DNA of 64,000 nt, taken from the NCBI GenBank assembly GCA_902617025.1, contig CACMVB010000003.1, positions 1-64,000 of the forward strand. The letters run 5' to 3'. Source of the DNA: an uncultured Pelagibacteraceae bacterium (GTDB lineage Bacteria; Pseudomonadota; Alphaproteobacteria; Pelagibacterales; Pelagibacteraceae). Positions within the stretch are counted from its first letter, which is position 1. The number at the start of each line of letters is the position of its first letter. Positions 7,897-18,300 of the stretch are shown here, piece after piece. The notes beneath the pieces are model-generated. The model saw only the letters and a list, made by a program, of their open reading frames with translations. It was not told the origin of the DNA and did no database searches. A program made the translations under genes and the position numbers.

Positions 7897-10572
7897 ATGA
7901 GCCAAATTTTGCTTACAGATGTAAGAAAAAAGTTTTTAGAATATTTTAAAAAAAACAATCATCAAATTGTCGACTCTAGTAATTTAGTCCCAAATAACGA
8001 TCCAACACTAATGTTTACTAATTCAGGAATGGTCCAGTTTAAAAACGTATTTACCGGTTTGGAAAAAAGACCATACAAAACTGCTACCACGTCACAAAAA
8101 TGTGTAAGAGCAGGTGGTAAACATAATGATTTAGAAAATGTTGGTTATACACCTAGACATCACACTTTTTTTGAAATGCTAGGAAATTTTTCATTCGGTG
8201 ATTATTTTAAAGAGCAAGCTATTCATCATGCCTGGAATTTACTGACCAAAGATTTTGGGTTACCAAAAGAAAAATTATCAGTAACAGTATTTCATGAGGA
8301 TGATGATGCATTTATTCTTTGGAAAAAAATAGCTGGTTTAAATGAGAATAAGATAATCAAAATATCAACATCTGATAATTTTTGGTCGATGGGAGATACA
8401 GGACCTTGCGGACCTTGCTCTGAAATTTTCTTTGATCATGGTGATAAATTAAAAGGAGGACCCCCTGGTAGCCCAGATGAAGATGGGGATAGATTTATAG
8501 AAATTTGGAACCTTGTATTCATGCAATACGAGCAAATATCAAAAGAAAAAAGAATTAATTTACCAAAACCATCTGTTGATACAGGTATGGGCCTCGAACG
8601 AATGACAGCAGTTCTACAAGGCACTCATGACAATTATAAAATCGATCACTTTCAAAAAATTATGGCTGCTTCATCAGATATTATAAAAAACCAAATCGAC
8701 AATAACACAATAGCCAGTCATAGAGTAATTGCCGATCATCTTAGAGCTAGCAGTTTTTTAATTGCCGAAGGAATACTGCCCTCAAACGAAGGCCGAGGAT
8801 ATGTTTTAAGAAGAATTATGAGAAGAGGAATGAGACACGCTCATTCTTTAGGAAGCAAAGATCCTGTTTTTTTTAAACTTTTTGAAGTTCTGTTAAATGA
8901 AATGAAGAGTAGTTACCCTGAATTGATCAATGGAAAAGAATTGATAGTAGAAACTTTAAAAAATGAAGAGGAAAAATTTTCTACTTTACTTGAAAGAGGA
9001 ATGAAAATACTCGATGAAAATTTAAGCAAAGTACAAAACAAAACTCTTCCCGGTTCATCAGCATTTAAATTGTATGATACTTACGGATTTCCCTTAGATC
9101 TTACTGCTGACATTTTAAGAGGAAAAAATATCAAAGTAGATCACGTTGGATTTGAGAAAGAGATGGAAAAAAGCAAAGCACTAGCAAGAGCAAACTGGAA
9201 AGGATCAGGAGATAAATCTGTTGAGGAAAGATGGTTTAAAGTTAGGGAGGAAATTAATCCTACTGAATTTCTAGGATATGAATTTGATAAAGCTGAAGGT
9301 GTAATAATTAGAATTTCAAAAAATGGCAAATTTGTTGATAAGGCTGATACAGGAGATGAAATAGAGATAATTACAAATCAAACACCATTTTATGGAGAGT
9401 CTGGTGGTCAAGTTGGTGATCAGGGTTATATTTTTAGTTCAGATAGTAAAATAAAAGTAAACGATACACAAAAAAAAATGGGAGATTTATTTGTCCATTA
9501 TGGAAAAATAGAAAAAGGATCAATATCAATTGGACAACATGTTAATTTAGAAATAGATATTCAAAAAAGAAATAATTCAAAAGCCAATCACTCTGCTACA
9601 CATTTATTACATGAGTCTCTAAGAAGGACCTTAGGAAAACATGTTACACAAAAAGGATCCCTTGTCTCTCCTGAAAGATTAAGATTTGATTTTAGTCATA
9701 ATAAACCTATTGAAAAAGAGGAAATGAATAAAATAAATAATATAGTAAATGAAATAGTAGCAGGATCTTCTGACGTACAAACAAGAATAATGACCCCAAA
9801 AGAAGCAGTAAATATGGGTGCCCTTGCATTATTTGGAGAAAAGTATGGAGAAGAAGTAAGGGTGGTTTTTATGGGAAAAGAAAATAACGGTTTTTTTTCA
9901 ACAGAATTATGTGGTGGTACTCATGTTAAAAATACTAGAGAAGTTGGAAAGTTTAAAGTTATAAGCCAATCCTCAATTGCATCAGGTGTTAGAAGAGTTG
10001 AGGCATTAAGAGACAAGCAATTAGAGGCATATGAAAAAATACAAAAAAAAGATAAGTCTCAAAAAGAAACTAATATTAAAAATGAAGTTGAGCTTGTTAA
10101 AAAAGAACTTCAAAAATTAAAAATTAATCCTGATTTTAAAGAAAATCTAGATTTATCTGAAAATTTAAAAAATTTAAATAAACAACTAAGTAAAGTAAGA
10201 ATTGAAATTATTAAGAGAGATAAAAGTAAAAATATAGTTAAGGATAAAAAAATCGGAAATATATTAATAAGAGAGCAAATTTTAAAAGATTTTCCTCCAA
10301 AAGAACTTAGAAAAGTAATCGATGAAGGTAAAAAAGATATTAAATCAGGAATTGTAATTAGTGTTTCTATTTTTGAAGATAAGATTGGCTTGGCTGTTGG
10401 AGTCTCTAAAGATTTGACCTCAAAATATGACGCTGTAGTTCTAGCAAAAGCTGCTTCTGTTATTTTAGGAGGAAAAGGGGGCGGGGGCAGAAAAGATTTT
10501 GCCCAAGCAGGCGGTGTAGATAAAAGTAAAATCGAGGAAGCTTTTAAAGAAATATCTAAAAAAATTAGTTAA
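7897..10572 (+). CDS. alaS: Alanyl-tRNA synthetase
   Basis: AlaS charges tRNA-Ala with alanine. The class II catalytic domain at the N-terminus includes [15 protein letters not shown] and [19 protein letters not shown]; the editing domain carries the zinc-binding HSATHLLH and CGGTH motifs; and the C-terminal domain ends with the conserved [13 protein letters not shown]. At 891 residues the enzyme is full length. The spacer before it is 44 bases. Its stop overlaps the stop of the convergent icd gene by eight bases. Confidence 0.98.
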   Translation: MSQILLTDVRKKFLEYFKKNNHQIVDSSNLVPNNDPTLMFTNSGMVQFKNVFTGLEKRPYKTATTSQKCVRAGGKHNDLENVGYTPRHHTFFEMLGNFSFGDYFKEQAIHHAWNLLTKDFGLPKEKLSVTVFHEDDDAFILWKKIAGLNENKIIKISTSDNFWSMGDTGPCGPCSEIFFDHGDKLKGGPPGSPDEDGDRFIEIWNLVFMQYEQISKEKRINLPKPSVDTGMGLERMTAVLQGTHDNYKIDHFQKIMAASSDIIKNQIDNNTIASHRVIADHLRASSFLIAEGILPSNEGRGYVLRRIMRRGMRHAHSLGSKDPVFFKLFEVLLNEMKSSYPELINGKELIVETLKNEEEKFSTLLERGMKILDENLSKVQNKTLPGSSAFKLYDTYGFPLDLTADILRGKNIKVDHVGFEKEMEKSKALARANWKGSGDKSVEERWFKVREEINPTEFLGYEFDKAEGVIIRISKNGKFVDKADTGDEIEIITNQTPFYGESGGQVGDQGYIFSSDSKIKVNDTQKKMGDLFVHYGKIEKGSISIGQHVNLEIDIQKRNNSKANHSATHLLHESLRRTLGKHVTQKGSLVSPERLRFDFSHNKPIEKEEMNKINNIVNEIVAGSSDVQTRIMTPKEAVNMGALALFGEKYGEEVRVVFMGKENNGFFSTELCGGTHVKNTREVGKFKVISQSSIASGVRRVEALRDKQLEAYEKIQKKDKSQKETNIKNEVELVKKELQKLKINPDFKENLDLSENLKNLNKQLSKVRIEIIKRDKSKNIVKDKKIGNILIREQILKDFPPKELRKVIDEGKKDIKSGIVISVSIFEDKIGLAVGVSKDLTSKYDAVVLAKAASVILGGKGGGGRKDFAQAGGVDKSKIEEAFKEISKKIS

Positions 10573-11779
10573 GCTTCTTTTTTAAATTTCTATCAATAGC
10601 CTCTAAAAATTGGTTTGTAGTTAAGTAATTACTTGATTTATCTATTAAAATTGCCAAATCTTTAGTCATTGAACCACTTTCAACTGTTTTTACACATACT
10701 TCTTCAACATTAGTTGAAAATTTAATTAACTCATCATTCCCATCAAGCTTTCCTCTATGAGCTAAACCTCTTGTCCATGCAAAAATAGAAGCTATTGGGT
10801 TAGTGGAAGTTTCTTTTCCTTGCTGGTGCATTCTATAGTGTCTTGTCACTGTCCCATGGGCTGCTTCGGACTCTACTGTCTTGCCGTCTGGTGTCATTAA
10901 TACACTTGTCATGAGGCCTAAGGATCCAAATCCTTGTGCAACAGTGTCAGATTGAACGTCACCATCGTAATTCTTACATGCCCAAACATATCCACCATTC
11001 CATTTCATAGCACATGCAACCATGTCATCAATTAATCTATGTTCGTATGTAATATTTGCTTTTTTAAACTTATTAGAAAATTCTTTTTCAAAAACTTCTT
11101 GGAAAAGATCTTTAAATCTACCATCATAAGCTTTAAGGATTGTATTTTTAGTTGATAAATAAACTGGCCACTTTCTTCCTAGGCCATAATTCATACATGC
11201 CCTTGCAAAGTTTTTTATAGAATCATCCAGATTGTACATTGTAAGAGCAGTCCCAGATCCAGGAAAATCAAAAACTTTAAATTCTTTTTTATCTTTACCA
11301 TCTTTGGAAGTCCATTTGACCTCTAAATTTCCCTCACCCGGTATCAGAAAATCAGTGGCTCGGTATTGATCACCGAAAGCATGTCTTCCTATGACAATCG
11401 GTTTGGTCCAACCGGGAACTAGTTTAGGAACATTTTTACAAATAATTGGTTCTCTAAAAACCGTTCCACCTAAGATATTTCTAATGGTACCGTTTGGGGA
11501 TCTCCACATTTTTTTCAATTTAAATTCTTCTACACGAGCTTCGTCAGGTGTAATAGTTGCACATTTAACACCTACGCCATACTGTTTGATTGCTTTTGCC
11601 GCATCAATTGTTATTTGATCATTACTTTTATCCCGGCTTTCCATTCCTAAATCGTAATATTTGAGATTTACCTCAAGATAGGGCTTAATTAGCTTATCTT
11701 TGATGAATGACCATATAATTCTAGTCATTTCGTCGCCATCTAGCTCTACTACTGGATTTTTAACTTTTATTTTTGCCAT
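10565..11779 (-). CDS. icd: NADP-dependent isocitrate dehydrogenase (homodimeric, eukaryote-like type)
   Basis: This enzyme oxidatively decarboxylates isocitrate to 2-oxoglutarate in the TCA cycle, yielding NADPH. The protein of 404 residues begins with [14 protein letters not shown] and contains [20 protein letters not shown], which carries the substrate serine and arginines, and later [13 protein letters not shown] and [12 protein letters not shown], the NADP site. These features place it in the subfamily shared with mitochondrial and cytosolic eukaryotic enzymes, usual in alphaproteobacteria, not the E. coli type. It is transcribed away from psd and meets alaS tail to tail with an 8-base overlap. 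Confidence 0.97.
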   Translation of the reverse strand: MAKIKVKNPVVELDGDEMTRIIWSFIKDKLIKPYLEVNLKYYDLGMESRDKSNDQITIDAAKAIKQYGVGVKCATITPDEARVEEFKLKKMWRSPNGTIRNILGGTVFREPIICKNVPKLVPGWTKPIVIGRHAFGDQYRATDFLIPGEGNLEVKWTSKDGKDKKEFKVFDFPGSGTALTMYNLDDSIKNFARACMNYGLGRKWPVYLSTKNTILKAYDGRFKDLFQEVFEKEFSNKFKKANITYEHRLIDDMVACAMKWNGGYVWACKNYDGDVQSDTVAQGFGSLGLMTSVLMTPDGKTVESEAAHGTVTRHYRMHQQGKETSTNPIASIFAWTRGLAHRGKLDGNDELIKFSTNVEEVCVKTVESGSMTKDLAILIDKSSNYLTTNQFLEAIDRNLKKKLN

Positions 11780-11843
11780 AAAATATAGATTGATAAACTG
11801 TGATTTTTATACATATTAAGAAAAATTTAGCAAACTTAAAATT

Positions 11844-12494
11844 ATGTTTAACACTATATTTCCAAAGATCCATAAAGAAGGCTATAAATTCTTGGCTATT
11901 TCTATCTTAATAACCTTTGTAATTTTATTCTTCTCAAAAATTTTAGGTATTATTTTTTTATTAATTACTGTTTGGGTATATTATTTTTTCAGAGATCCTG
12001 AACGTTTTTCAATAGAAGATGATAGCTACCTTGTAAGTCCAGCTGATGGTCTAATTACCGGTATTTCGGAGAGATCTGGTCCCGAAGAACTTAGATTAGA
12101 AAATACAACATATACAAGAGTAAGTGTATTCATGAACGTATTTAATTGTCATGTAAATAGACTGCCAACAACTGGTAAAATTGAGGAAATTTATTATAAG
12201 CCTGGAAAATTTTTAAATGCTTCTTTAGATAAAGCAAGTGAGGAAAATGAGAGAAATTTTTTTAAAGTTAAGACCACAAAAGACAATGAGGAGATAATAA
12301 TTGTTCAAATCGCAGGATTAATCGCAAGGAGGATCGTGTGTGATGTAGAGCAAGGACAAGATTTAAAACAAGGTGATAGACTTGGAATGATAAGGTTTGG
12401 AAGTAGGGTAGATCTATATTTTAAAAACAAAAAAGTTCTAGCAAAACTTGGACAAAATGTAGTTGCAGGGGAAAGCTTGATTGCTTCAGACTAA
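11844..12494 (+). CDS. psd: Phosphatidylserine decarboxylase (short form)
   Basis: Psd makes phosphatidylethanolamine from phosphatidylserine at the inner membrane. One or two hydrophobic segments (about residues 15-48) precede VSPADG, FMNVFNCHVNR and the C-terminal GMIRFGSRVDLYF. The Gly186-Ser187 bond in that last motif is the expected self-cleavage site that generates the pyruvoyl cofactor and splits the protein into beta and alpha chains. At 216 residues it is the compact form common in alphaproteobacteria. The stop TAATG overlaps the pssA start by one base, so the enzyme is co-expressed with the synthase that supplies its substrate. Confidence 0.96.
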   Translation: MFNTIFPKIHKEGYKFLAISILITFVILFFSKILGIIFLLITVWVYYFFRDPERFSIEDDSYLVSPADGLITGISERSGPEELRLENTTYTRVSVFMNVFNCHVNRLPTTGKIEEIYYKPGKFLNASLDKASEENERNFFKVKTTKDNEEIIIVQIAGLIARRIVCDVEQGQDLKQGDRLGMIRFGSRVDLYFKNKKVLAKLGQNVVAGESLIASD

Positions 12495-13285
12495 TGGATC
12501 AAAATAAAAAATTTAAATTAGTTTCCTCAAAAAAAACTAGATATCTTTTACCAAACATTCTAACCCTTGGTGGGGTTTGTCTAGGAATTAGTTCAATAAA
12601 ATTTTCAATAGATGGCAATTATAATCTTGCTGTAACATTAATCTTGCTTGCAGCAATTTTAGATGCTCTTGATGGTAGGATAGCTAGATTAATAAAAGGC
12701 ACTTCAGAATTTGGTAAAGAACTTGATTCATTAACAGACTTTGTAAGTTTTGGTATCGCACCTGTATTTATTTTATACTTTTGGGAATTAAATAATTATG
12801 GAAAATTAGGGTGGGCAATAGCTCTAATTTATTCTGTTTGTTGTGTATTGAGACTTGCAAGATTTAACTTAACCAAAATTAATGCACAAGAAGAATGGAA
12901 AAATAATTTTTTCGAAGGAGTGCCATCTCCAGCAGGAGGCTTAGTAATATTGATGCCTTTGATCTATGAGCTTAGTGAATTTAATTTCGCTTTTGAAATA
13001 AAAAACTTTACACCTTATTTGACAATTTTAGTGGCTTTGCTTCTTGTAAGCAAAATCCCAACTCCATCTCTAAAAAAAATTACTATTTCATCAAAGACTA
13101 CTATTTTTTTACTTTTAGCGATTGGGCTAATTTTTATTTCACTATTATTTTATACTTTTGAAACATTATTAATCTTTTGTATTGCTTACCTTATTTCGAT
13201 ACCATTAAGTATTTTCATTTTCACAAAACAAAAATCAAAATATTTAACAAAAATATCTGATGAAGATCATGAAGATATTTTATAA
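12494..13285 (+). CDS. pssA: CDP-diacylglycerol-serine O-phosphatidyltransferase
   Basis: PssA joins CDP-diacylglycerol and serine to phosphatidylserine, the substrate of the upstream decarboxylase. The CDP-alcohol phosphatidyltransferase motif begins with DALDGRIAR at residue 57 and continues through the conserved Gly and two further Asp residues (to about residue 82). About six to eight hydrophobic segments make it an integral membrane enzyme. Its 263 residues fit the membrane-type PssA. It overlaps psd by one base at the start and rlmE by one base at the end (TAATG junctions), which implies translational coupling across all three. Confidence 0.95.
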   Translation: MDQNKKFKLVSSKKTRYLLPNILTLGGVCLGISSIKFSIDGNYNLAVTLILLAAILDALDGRIARLIKGTSEFGKELDSLTDFVSFGIAPVFILYFWELNNYGKLGWAIALIYSVCCVLRLARFNLTKINAQEEWKNNFFEGVPSPAGGLVILMPLIYELSEFNFAFEIKNFTPYLTILVALLLVSKIPTPSLKKITISSKTTIFLLLAIGLIFISLLFYTFETLLIFCIAYLISIPLSIFIFTKQKSKYLTKISDEDHEDIL

Positions 13286-13917
13286 TGAAAAAATCTAAAA
13301 GATTAAAAAAAAGCAACACTTGGAAAATAAAACAACACAGAGACCCTTTTTTTAAAAAATCAAAAACACTAGGCTATAGATCAAGAGCTTCATTCAAATT
13401 AATTGAATTAAATGAAAAATTCAAATTTATTAAAAAAAATACATCTCTTTTGGACTTAGGATCTAGTCCTGGTGGTTGGTCACAAGTAGCTAGCAAGATG
13501 ATAACTTCAGGAAAAATTTTATCTATAGACATCAAATCAATGAGACCTATTAAAAATGTAAAATTTATTAATGCTAATATTTTTGACCAGATTACTAAAA
13601 ATCAAATCTTGGTTTTCTTTCCTAAAAAACTAGATGTAATAGTCTCTGATATGGCCGCAGATACCACAGGAAATAAGTCTCTAGACTCTATAAGAACCAA
13701 CCAACTATGCTACGAAATTATGAATTTTTCATCTCAAATCCTAAAAACTAATGGTATTCTAGTATCCAAGTTATTCATGGGAGATGACTTTTTGCAGGTA
13801 AAAAATTTAGCAAAATCACTATTTAAATATGTCGATTTTTTTAAACCATTATCTAGCAGGAACGAGTCCAGAGAGACTTATATACATTGTAAATTTTTAA
13901 AGACTTTAAAAATTTAA
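13285..13917 (+). CDS. rlmE: 23S rRNA 2'-O-methyltransferase RlmE (FtsJ/RrmJ)
   Basis: RlmE methylates the 2'-hydroxyl of a uridine in the 23S rRNA A-loop (U2552 in E. coli), promoting large-subunit maturation. SRASFKLIELNEKF contributes the first catalytic lysine (near residue 38), LLDLGSSPGGWSQVA (from residue 55) binds S-adenosylmethionine, and VSDMAADTTG supplies the catalytic aspartate. The highly basic N-terminus (KKSKRLKKS) is typical for rRNA binding. The length of 210 residues is normal. It is the third gene of the psd-pssA-rlmE unit and ends 20 bases before guaB. Confidence 0.95.
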   Translation: MKKSKRLKKSNTWKIKQHRDPFFKKSKTLGYRSRASFKLIELNEKFKFIKKNTSLLDLGSSPGGWSQVASKMITSGKILSIDIKSMRPIKNVKFINANIFDQITKNQILVFFPKKLDVIVSDMAADTTGNKSLDSIRTNQLCYEIMNFSSQILKTNGILVSKLFMGDDFLQVKNLAKSLFKYVDFFKPLSSRNESRETYIHCKFLKTLKI

Positions 13918-13937
13918 AAAATTGTTTATAAATTTAT

Positions 13938-15017
13938 ATGGGTACAATTAAAGAATCTTTAACCTTTGATGATGTTCTATTGCTTCCGCGATATTCAAAC
14001 GTTTTACCATCTGAAACTGACATATCCCTTAATCTAACAAAAAAGATTTCTCTTCAGGTACCGTTTTTGTCATCCGCAATGGATACTGTGACAGAGTCAA
14101 AGATGGCGATTGCTATTGCAAATGAAGGTGGTATTGGAATTATTCATAGAAACTTTACTATAAAAAATCAAACTAAAGAAGTAATTAAAGTGAAGAAAAA
14201 AAGATTACTTGTTGGAGCAGCAGTAGGAACTTCTAACGAAGACGTTGAAAGAGCTAAATCATTACTATCAAATGGATGTGACTTAATTGTTGTAGATACA
14301 GCGCACGGCCATAGTGAAAAAGTTTTAAAGATACTATCTAAATTAAAAAAAAATAGTGCTAAAGTTCCCATTTGTGTTGGAAATATTGCGACCGGAGAAG
14401 CTGCTAAAAAATTGTACGATTCAGGCGCTGATATAATTAAAGTAGGGATTGGCCCTGGCTCAATCTGTACAACGAGAATGGTAGCAGGTATCGGTGTTCC
14501 ACAAATTTCAGCTATTATGGAAATCAAACAAACTCTTAAAAATAAAAAAATTAAAATTATCTCAGATGGTGGCATAAAGTTTTCAGGCGATATAGCAAAA
14601 GCAATAGCTGCAGGAGCAGACGCAATTATGATGGGTTCAATTTTTGCAGGTACAGATGAAAGTCCTGGAAAAAAATTTAAATTAAATGGAAAAATTTATA
14701 AACAATATAGAGGCATGGGGTCGATTGGAGCTATGTCTTCCGGGTCAGCGAATAGATATTTTCAAAAAAATTTTAAAGATAAGTCAAAGTTTGTTCCAGA
14801 AGGTGTAGAAGGTAGGGTTGAGTATAAAGGTGAAGTTTCTAAAATTATTTATCAATTGAAAGGTGGATTAAGATCATCAATGGGTTATATTGGTGCAAAA
14901 AATTTAGCACAAATCTCCAAAAATGCTAAATTTACAAAAATTACAAAAGCTGGGTTTTATGAAAGTATGGTGCATAGTGTAGAAATGACGGAAAAAGCAA
15001 TTAATTATAAATTATGA
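13938..15017 (+). CDS. guaB: IMP dehydrogenase lacking the CBS (Bateman) domains
   Basis: GuaB oxidises IMP to XMP, the first committed step to GMP. The N-terminal LTFDDVLLLPRYS, the PFLSSAMDTVTE strand, VGIGPGSICTTR with the catalytic cysteine (Cys177), the flap region YRGMGSIGAM and the end segment GGLRSSMGYIGA are all present. It has only 359 residues, whereas usual IMPDHs have about 480-500: at about residues 75-92 the chain passes directly from GIIHRNFTIKNQ to KKRLLVGAAVG, exactly where the two CBS domains are normally inserted. The catalytic barrel is otherwise complete, so the enzyme should be active but without the CBS-based nucleotide regulation. The stop overlaps the next start as ATGA. 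Confidence 0.95.
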   Translation: MGTIKESLTFDDVLLLPRYSNVLPSETDISLNLTKKISLQVPFLSSAMDTVTESKMAIAIANEGGIGIIHRNFTIKNQTKEVIKVKKKRLLVGAAVGTSNEDVERAKSLLSNGCDLIVVDTAHGHSEKVLKILSKLKKNSAKVPICVGNIATGEAAKKLYDSGADIIKVGIGPGSICTTRMVAGIGVPQISAIMEIKQTLKNKKIKIISDGGIKFSGDIAKAIAAGADAIMMGSIFAGTDESPGKKFKLNGKIYKQYRGMGSIGAMSSGSANRYFQKNFKDKSKFVPEGVEGRVEYKGEVSKIIYQLKGGLRSSMGYIGAKNLAQISKNAKFTKITKAGFYESMVHSVEMTEKAINYKL

Positions 15018-15436
15018 TTATAAGATTATTACTTTTATGCTTTATAACTTTGATTTTACCTGAAAAATCAATGGCTAAAACACAGTATTATGAGGACGGT
15101 CTAAAATTTTTCAAAAAACAAAAATTTGAAGAGGCAAAATTTAAATTTGAACAAGACATTGTTTATAATCCAAAAAATGAACTATCATATCTTTATCTAT
15201 CGAAAATATTTAATAATTTAGAAAAAAAGGAATTAGAAGAACAAAATTTAAAAACAGTTATTTTGCTTAATCCAAAAAATGAGGAAGCAATATATCAACT
15301 TGCCAGATTAAAACTAGAATCCTCAGACTATAAAAAGAGCAAAGAATTAAATAATAGATTAACAAATTTATGCAAAAAATTTTGCGAAAAGAGTCAAAAA
15401 TTAAAACTAGAAATTGAGAATTTATCAAAAAAATAA
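15014..15436 (+). CDS. Small exported TPR-repeat protein between guaB and guaA
   Basis: A signal peptide (about residues 1-21, ending SMA before KTQYYEDG) precedes roughly three tetratricopeptide-like helix pairs (GLKFFKKQKFEEAKFKFE, SYLYLSKIFNNLEKKE, AIYQLARLKLESSDY). It is therefore probably a periplasmic scaffold of 140 residues. It starts inside the guaB stop (ATGA) and its own stop is immediately followed by the guaA ATG, so it is translated from the same message as two cytosolic GMP-synthesis enzymes although its predicted location differs. I do not recognise a specific function. Confidence 0.7.
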   Translation: MIIRLLLLCFITLILPEKSMAKTQYYEDGLKFFKKQKFEEAKFKFEQDIVYNPKNELSYLYLSKIFNNLEKKELEEQNLKTVILLNPKNEEAIYQLARLKLESSDYKKSKELNNRLTNLCKKFCEKSQKLKLEIENLSKK

Positions 15437-16996
15437 ATGCAATTTCAAGAAATTAGGGAAAAAATATTAATTATTGATTTTGGTTCTCAAGTTACTAAAT
15501 TAATTGCTCGGAGAGTTAGAGATCTTGGGGTTTTTTCTGAGATAATTAATCCTAATAATCTAAAAAAAATAAAAAACTTTGATAATGTAAAAGGAATAAT
15601 TCTTTCAGGAGGGCCGTCAACAGTTACTAAAAGCAATTTTCAAACTATTCCCAAAAATATCTTTGAAAAAAAAATACCAATACTAGGTATATGCTACGGT
15701 TTACAGTTAATAGCAAAATTATTTGGCGGAAAGATTAAATCATCAAAAAAGAAAAGAGAATTTGGTAGGGCGTTTATTTTTAAAAAAAAACAGTCAAATT
15801 TAATGAAAAACTTTTTTTCAAAAAAAAACTCCGTTTGGATGAGCCATGAAGATGCTGTAGTTAAGTTACCTAAAAATTTTAAAGTTATAGCTTTCACTAA
15901 AAGTTCTAAATTGACTGCTATTGAAAATAGTAAAAATAAAATTTACGGAGTTCAATTTCATCCTGAAGTTACACATACTGATAATGGTAATCAAATCTTC
16001 AAAAATTTTTTATTTTTGATATGTAAAGTTAAACAAAAATGGAATATTGCCTCTCAAAAAAATAGACTTATTAAAGAAGTAAGGGAAATTGTCCAAAAAG
16101 ATAAAGTTATTTGTGCTCTTTCAGGAGGTGTTGATAGCAGTGTGGTCGCGCTTTTAATAAATAAAGCAATAAAAAAAAATTTAATTTGTATTATGGTTGA
16201 CACAGGATTAATGAGAAAAGATGAATTTAAATATACGTATAAAATATTTAAGAATAGATATAATCTTAATGTAAAGTTAGTCAATGCATCAAAAATATTT
16301 TATAGTAATTTAAAAAATATTTCTAATCCTGAAAAAAAAAGGAAAATAATTGGTAATTTATTCATAAAAATATTTGAAAGAGAGTCAAAAAAAATTAGAA
16401 ATGTAAAATACCTTGCGCAAGGTACATTATATCCAGATATAATCGAGAGCAGATCTTCAACGGGTGGTAAATCAGTAAAGATTAAATCTCATCATAATGT
16501 AGGTGGATTACCTAAAAAGATGAATTTAAAATTGGTTGAACCACTTAAAGAATTTTTTAAAGATGAAGTAAGAATTTTAGGAAAATCATTGGGACTTTCA
16601 AATGAAATTTGCTATAGACACCCTTTTCCTGGACCAGGATTGGCAATTAGAATAGTAGGAAATATAACCTTAGAAAAAATTCAAATTCTACAAGATGCAG
16701 ATTATATATTTATAAATGAACTAAACAAAAATAATTTATATAATAAAATCTGGCAAGCTTACGCAGCGCTTCTACCAATAAAAACTGTTGGTGTAATGGG
16801 TGACTCAAGGACTTATGAATATGTTTGTTTATTAAGAGCTGTTACATCTGAAGATGGTATGACAGCAGACTATTTTCATTTTACAAAAGATTTTTTAGAC
16901 AATATTTCAAACAAAATTGTAAATAATGTAAAAGGTATTAATAGAGTTGTTTATGATATAAGCTCTAAGCCACCGAGCACTATAGAGCTAGAGTAA
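15437..16996 (+). CDS. guaA: GMP synthase (glutamine-hydrolysing)
   Basis: GuaA aminates XMP to GMP using glutamine and ATP. The N-terminal class I glutamine amidotransferase domain has GICYGLQL with the nucleophile Cys86 and later QFHPEVTHT with the catalytic His and Glu. The ATP-pyrophosphatase domain begins with the P-loop [10 protein letters not shown], and the C-terminal dimerisation domain contains [12 protein letters not shown] and ends [10 protein letters not shown]. All domains are complete in 519 residues. The gene starts directly after the TPR gene's stop codon and continues the GMP pathway begun by guaB. Confidence 0.97.
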   Translation: MQFQEIREKILIIDFGSQVTKLIARRVRDLGVFSEIINPNNLKKIKNFDNVKGIILSGGPSTVTKSNFQTIPKNIFEKKIPILGICYGLQLIAKLFGGKIKSSKKKREFGRAFIFKKKQSNLMKNFFSKKNSVWMSHEDAVVKLPKNFKVIAFTKSSKLTAIENSKNKIYGVQFHPEVTHTDNGNQIFKNFLFLICKVKQKWNIASQKNRLIKEVREIVQKDKVICALSGGVDSSVVALLINKAIKKNLICIMVDTGLMRKDEFKYTYKIFKNRYNLNVKLVNASKIFYSNLKNISNPEKKRKIIGNLFIKIFERESKKIRNVKYLAQGTLYPDIIESRSSTGGKSVKIKSHHNVGGLPKKMNLKLVEPLKEFFKDEVRILGKSLGLSNEICYRHPFPGPGLAIRIVGNITLEKIQILQDADYIFINELNKNNLYNKIWQAYAALLPIKTVGVMGDSRTYEYVCLLRAVTSEDGMTADYFHFTKDFLDNISNKIVNNVKGINRVVYDISSKPPSTIELE

Positions 16997-17010
16997 AAAT
17001 TATTGTAATC

Positions 17011-17802
17011 ATGAATAAAAAAATTAAAAAAATTCTTTTTAAAAAAAATAAAACTAAAATCGTTTGTTTAACTGCTTACTCTAAAAGTATGGCAAAAATC
17101 TTAGATAAGTTCTGCGATATAGTATTGGTAGGAGATTCAATGGCTAATGTTTTGTACGGACTAAAAAACACACACACATTATCTTTAAAAAATATAATTC
17201 AACATACTCTTAGCGTAAAGAAAGGAATAACGAAATCATTATTAGTAGTCGATATGCCCAAAGGCACATATCAAAATGTAAAAATTGCAAAAAAAAATGC
17301 TTTATTATTAAAAAATTTAACTAAATGTGATGCAGTCAAAATTGAGAGCAACAATAAAAATTTTCAAATAATTAAAGAACTTGTAAAATCTGAAATTCCA
17401 GTGATGGGTCATATTGGTTATACACCACAATTTAAAAAAAAATTTAAGATAGAAGGAGCAACAGGTGAAAAATTAAAAAAACTTAATAAAGAGGCTTTGA
17501 AGATTGAGAAAGCTGGAGCTTTCTCGGTGGTGTTAGAATGTGTAGCTCCTAATGCATCTAAGATTATTACAAAGTCTTTAAAAATACCAACAATAGGTAT
17601 TGGATCATCCTCTTACTGTGACGGTCAAATACTAGTTACCGACGACATGTTAGGTTTAAGTGGTTTTTATCCAAAATTTATAAAAAAATATGTGGATCTA
17701 AATAAGATAATTACAAAAGCAGTAAAAAGATATACTAAAGATGTAAGAAATAATAAATTTCCAAAAAAAAAAAATTTTTTAAATGTCACAAGAATTAGAT
17801 AA
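17011..17802 (+). CDS. panB: 3-methyl-2-oxobutanoate hydroxymethyltransferase
   Basis: PanB transfers a hydroxymethyl group from methylene-tetrahydrofolate to 2-oxoisovalerate, giving ketopantoate for coenzyme A synthesis. Diagnostic segments are VCLTAYSKSMAKILDK, LVGDSMANVLYG (a metal-binding region), VKIE, PVMGHIGYTPQ and the C-terminal IPTIGIGSSSYCDGQILVTDDMLG. The length of 263 residues is standard. No panC lies beside it. The last 20 bases overlap the start of the next gene. A run of twelve A residues (17763-17774) near the end encodes a lysine stretch. Confidence 0.93.
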   Translation: MNKKIKKILFKKNKTKIVCLTAYSKSMAKILDKFCDIVLVGDSMANVLYGLKNTHTLSLKNIIQHTLSVKKGITKSLLVVDMPKGTYQNVKIAKKNALLLKNLTKCDAVKIESNNKNFQIIKELVKSEIPVMGHIGYTPQFKKKFKIEGATGEKLKKLNKEALKIEKAGAFSVVLECVAPNASKIITKSLKIPTIGIGSSSYCDGQILVTDDMLGLSGFYPKFIKKYVDLNKIITKAVKRYTKDVRNNKFPKKKNFLNVTRIR

Positions 17803-18292
17803 TAACATTAAAACTAAAATAGGTTTGCAATCTTTTATTAAAGAAAATAGTAAAAAAATAATTTTTATTTTAGGTTCAATTATTATTTCTTTAATCATTT
17901 TCTTTTTTATTTCAGTTCAAAACGAAAAAAAAAATATTTTGATTGCAGAAAAATATATTCAAGCCGGACTTTATTTGGGATCAAACCAACTTTTAAAATC
18001 CACTGAAATTTTTGAAGAAATAGTTTTAAGTGATAATAAATTCTATTCAATTTTAGCATTTAGTACATTACTAGAAAAAAATCTAATTAAAGATGATGAA
18101 AAAATACTAAAATATTTTGAAAAATTAGAAAATTTAAGATTGCCAAAGGACCAAAAAGATCTACTTATTTTTAAAAAATCTTTATATTTACTTAAAAATT
18201 CTAAAAAAGATGAAGCGAACAAAATTCTTGAAAAAATTATAGAGTCAAATTCAAATTTTAAATCTCTTGCAGAGGAGATAATTGCTAATTAA
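17783..18292 (+). CDS. YfgM-like membrane-anchored TPR protein
   Basis: The 169-residue protein has a short cytosolic N-terminus (FIKENSKKI), one transmembrane segment (about residues 28-48) and a helical periplasmic domain resembling the TPR_21/YfgM family. YfgM of E. coli is an ancillary subunit of the SecYEG translocon linking it to periplasmic chaperones. As in E. coli and many alphaproteobacteria, it is followed by a BamB-like gene, which strengthens the assignment. It overlaps panB by 20 bases. Sequence similarity alone is weak; the order of genes and the domain layout carry most of the evidence. Confidence 0.65.
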   Translation: MSQELDNNIKTKIGLQSFIKENSKKIIFILGSIIISLIIFFFISVQNEKKNILIAEKYIQAGLYLGSNQLLKSTEIFEEIVLSDNKFYSILAFSTLLEKNLIKDDEKILKYFEKLENLRLPKDQKDLLIFKKSLYLLKNSKKDEANKILEKIIESNSNFKSLAEEIIAN

Positions 18293-18300
18293 TTTTTTTC

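Noticed and set aside
14168-14575. Minus-strand ORF of 135 codons inside guaB
   Set aside because: It is antisense to conserved catalytic sequence of GuaB and has no recognisable domain.
17763-17774. Twelve-A run at the end of panB as a possible frameshift fusing it to the YfgM-like gene
   Set aside because: The frame of the downstream gene has a TAA just before its ATG, so slippage would not create a fusion.
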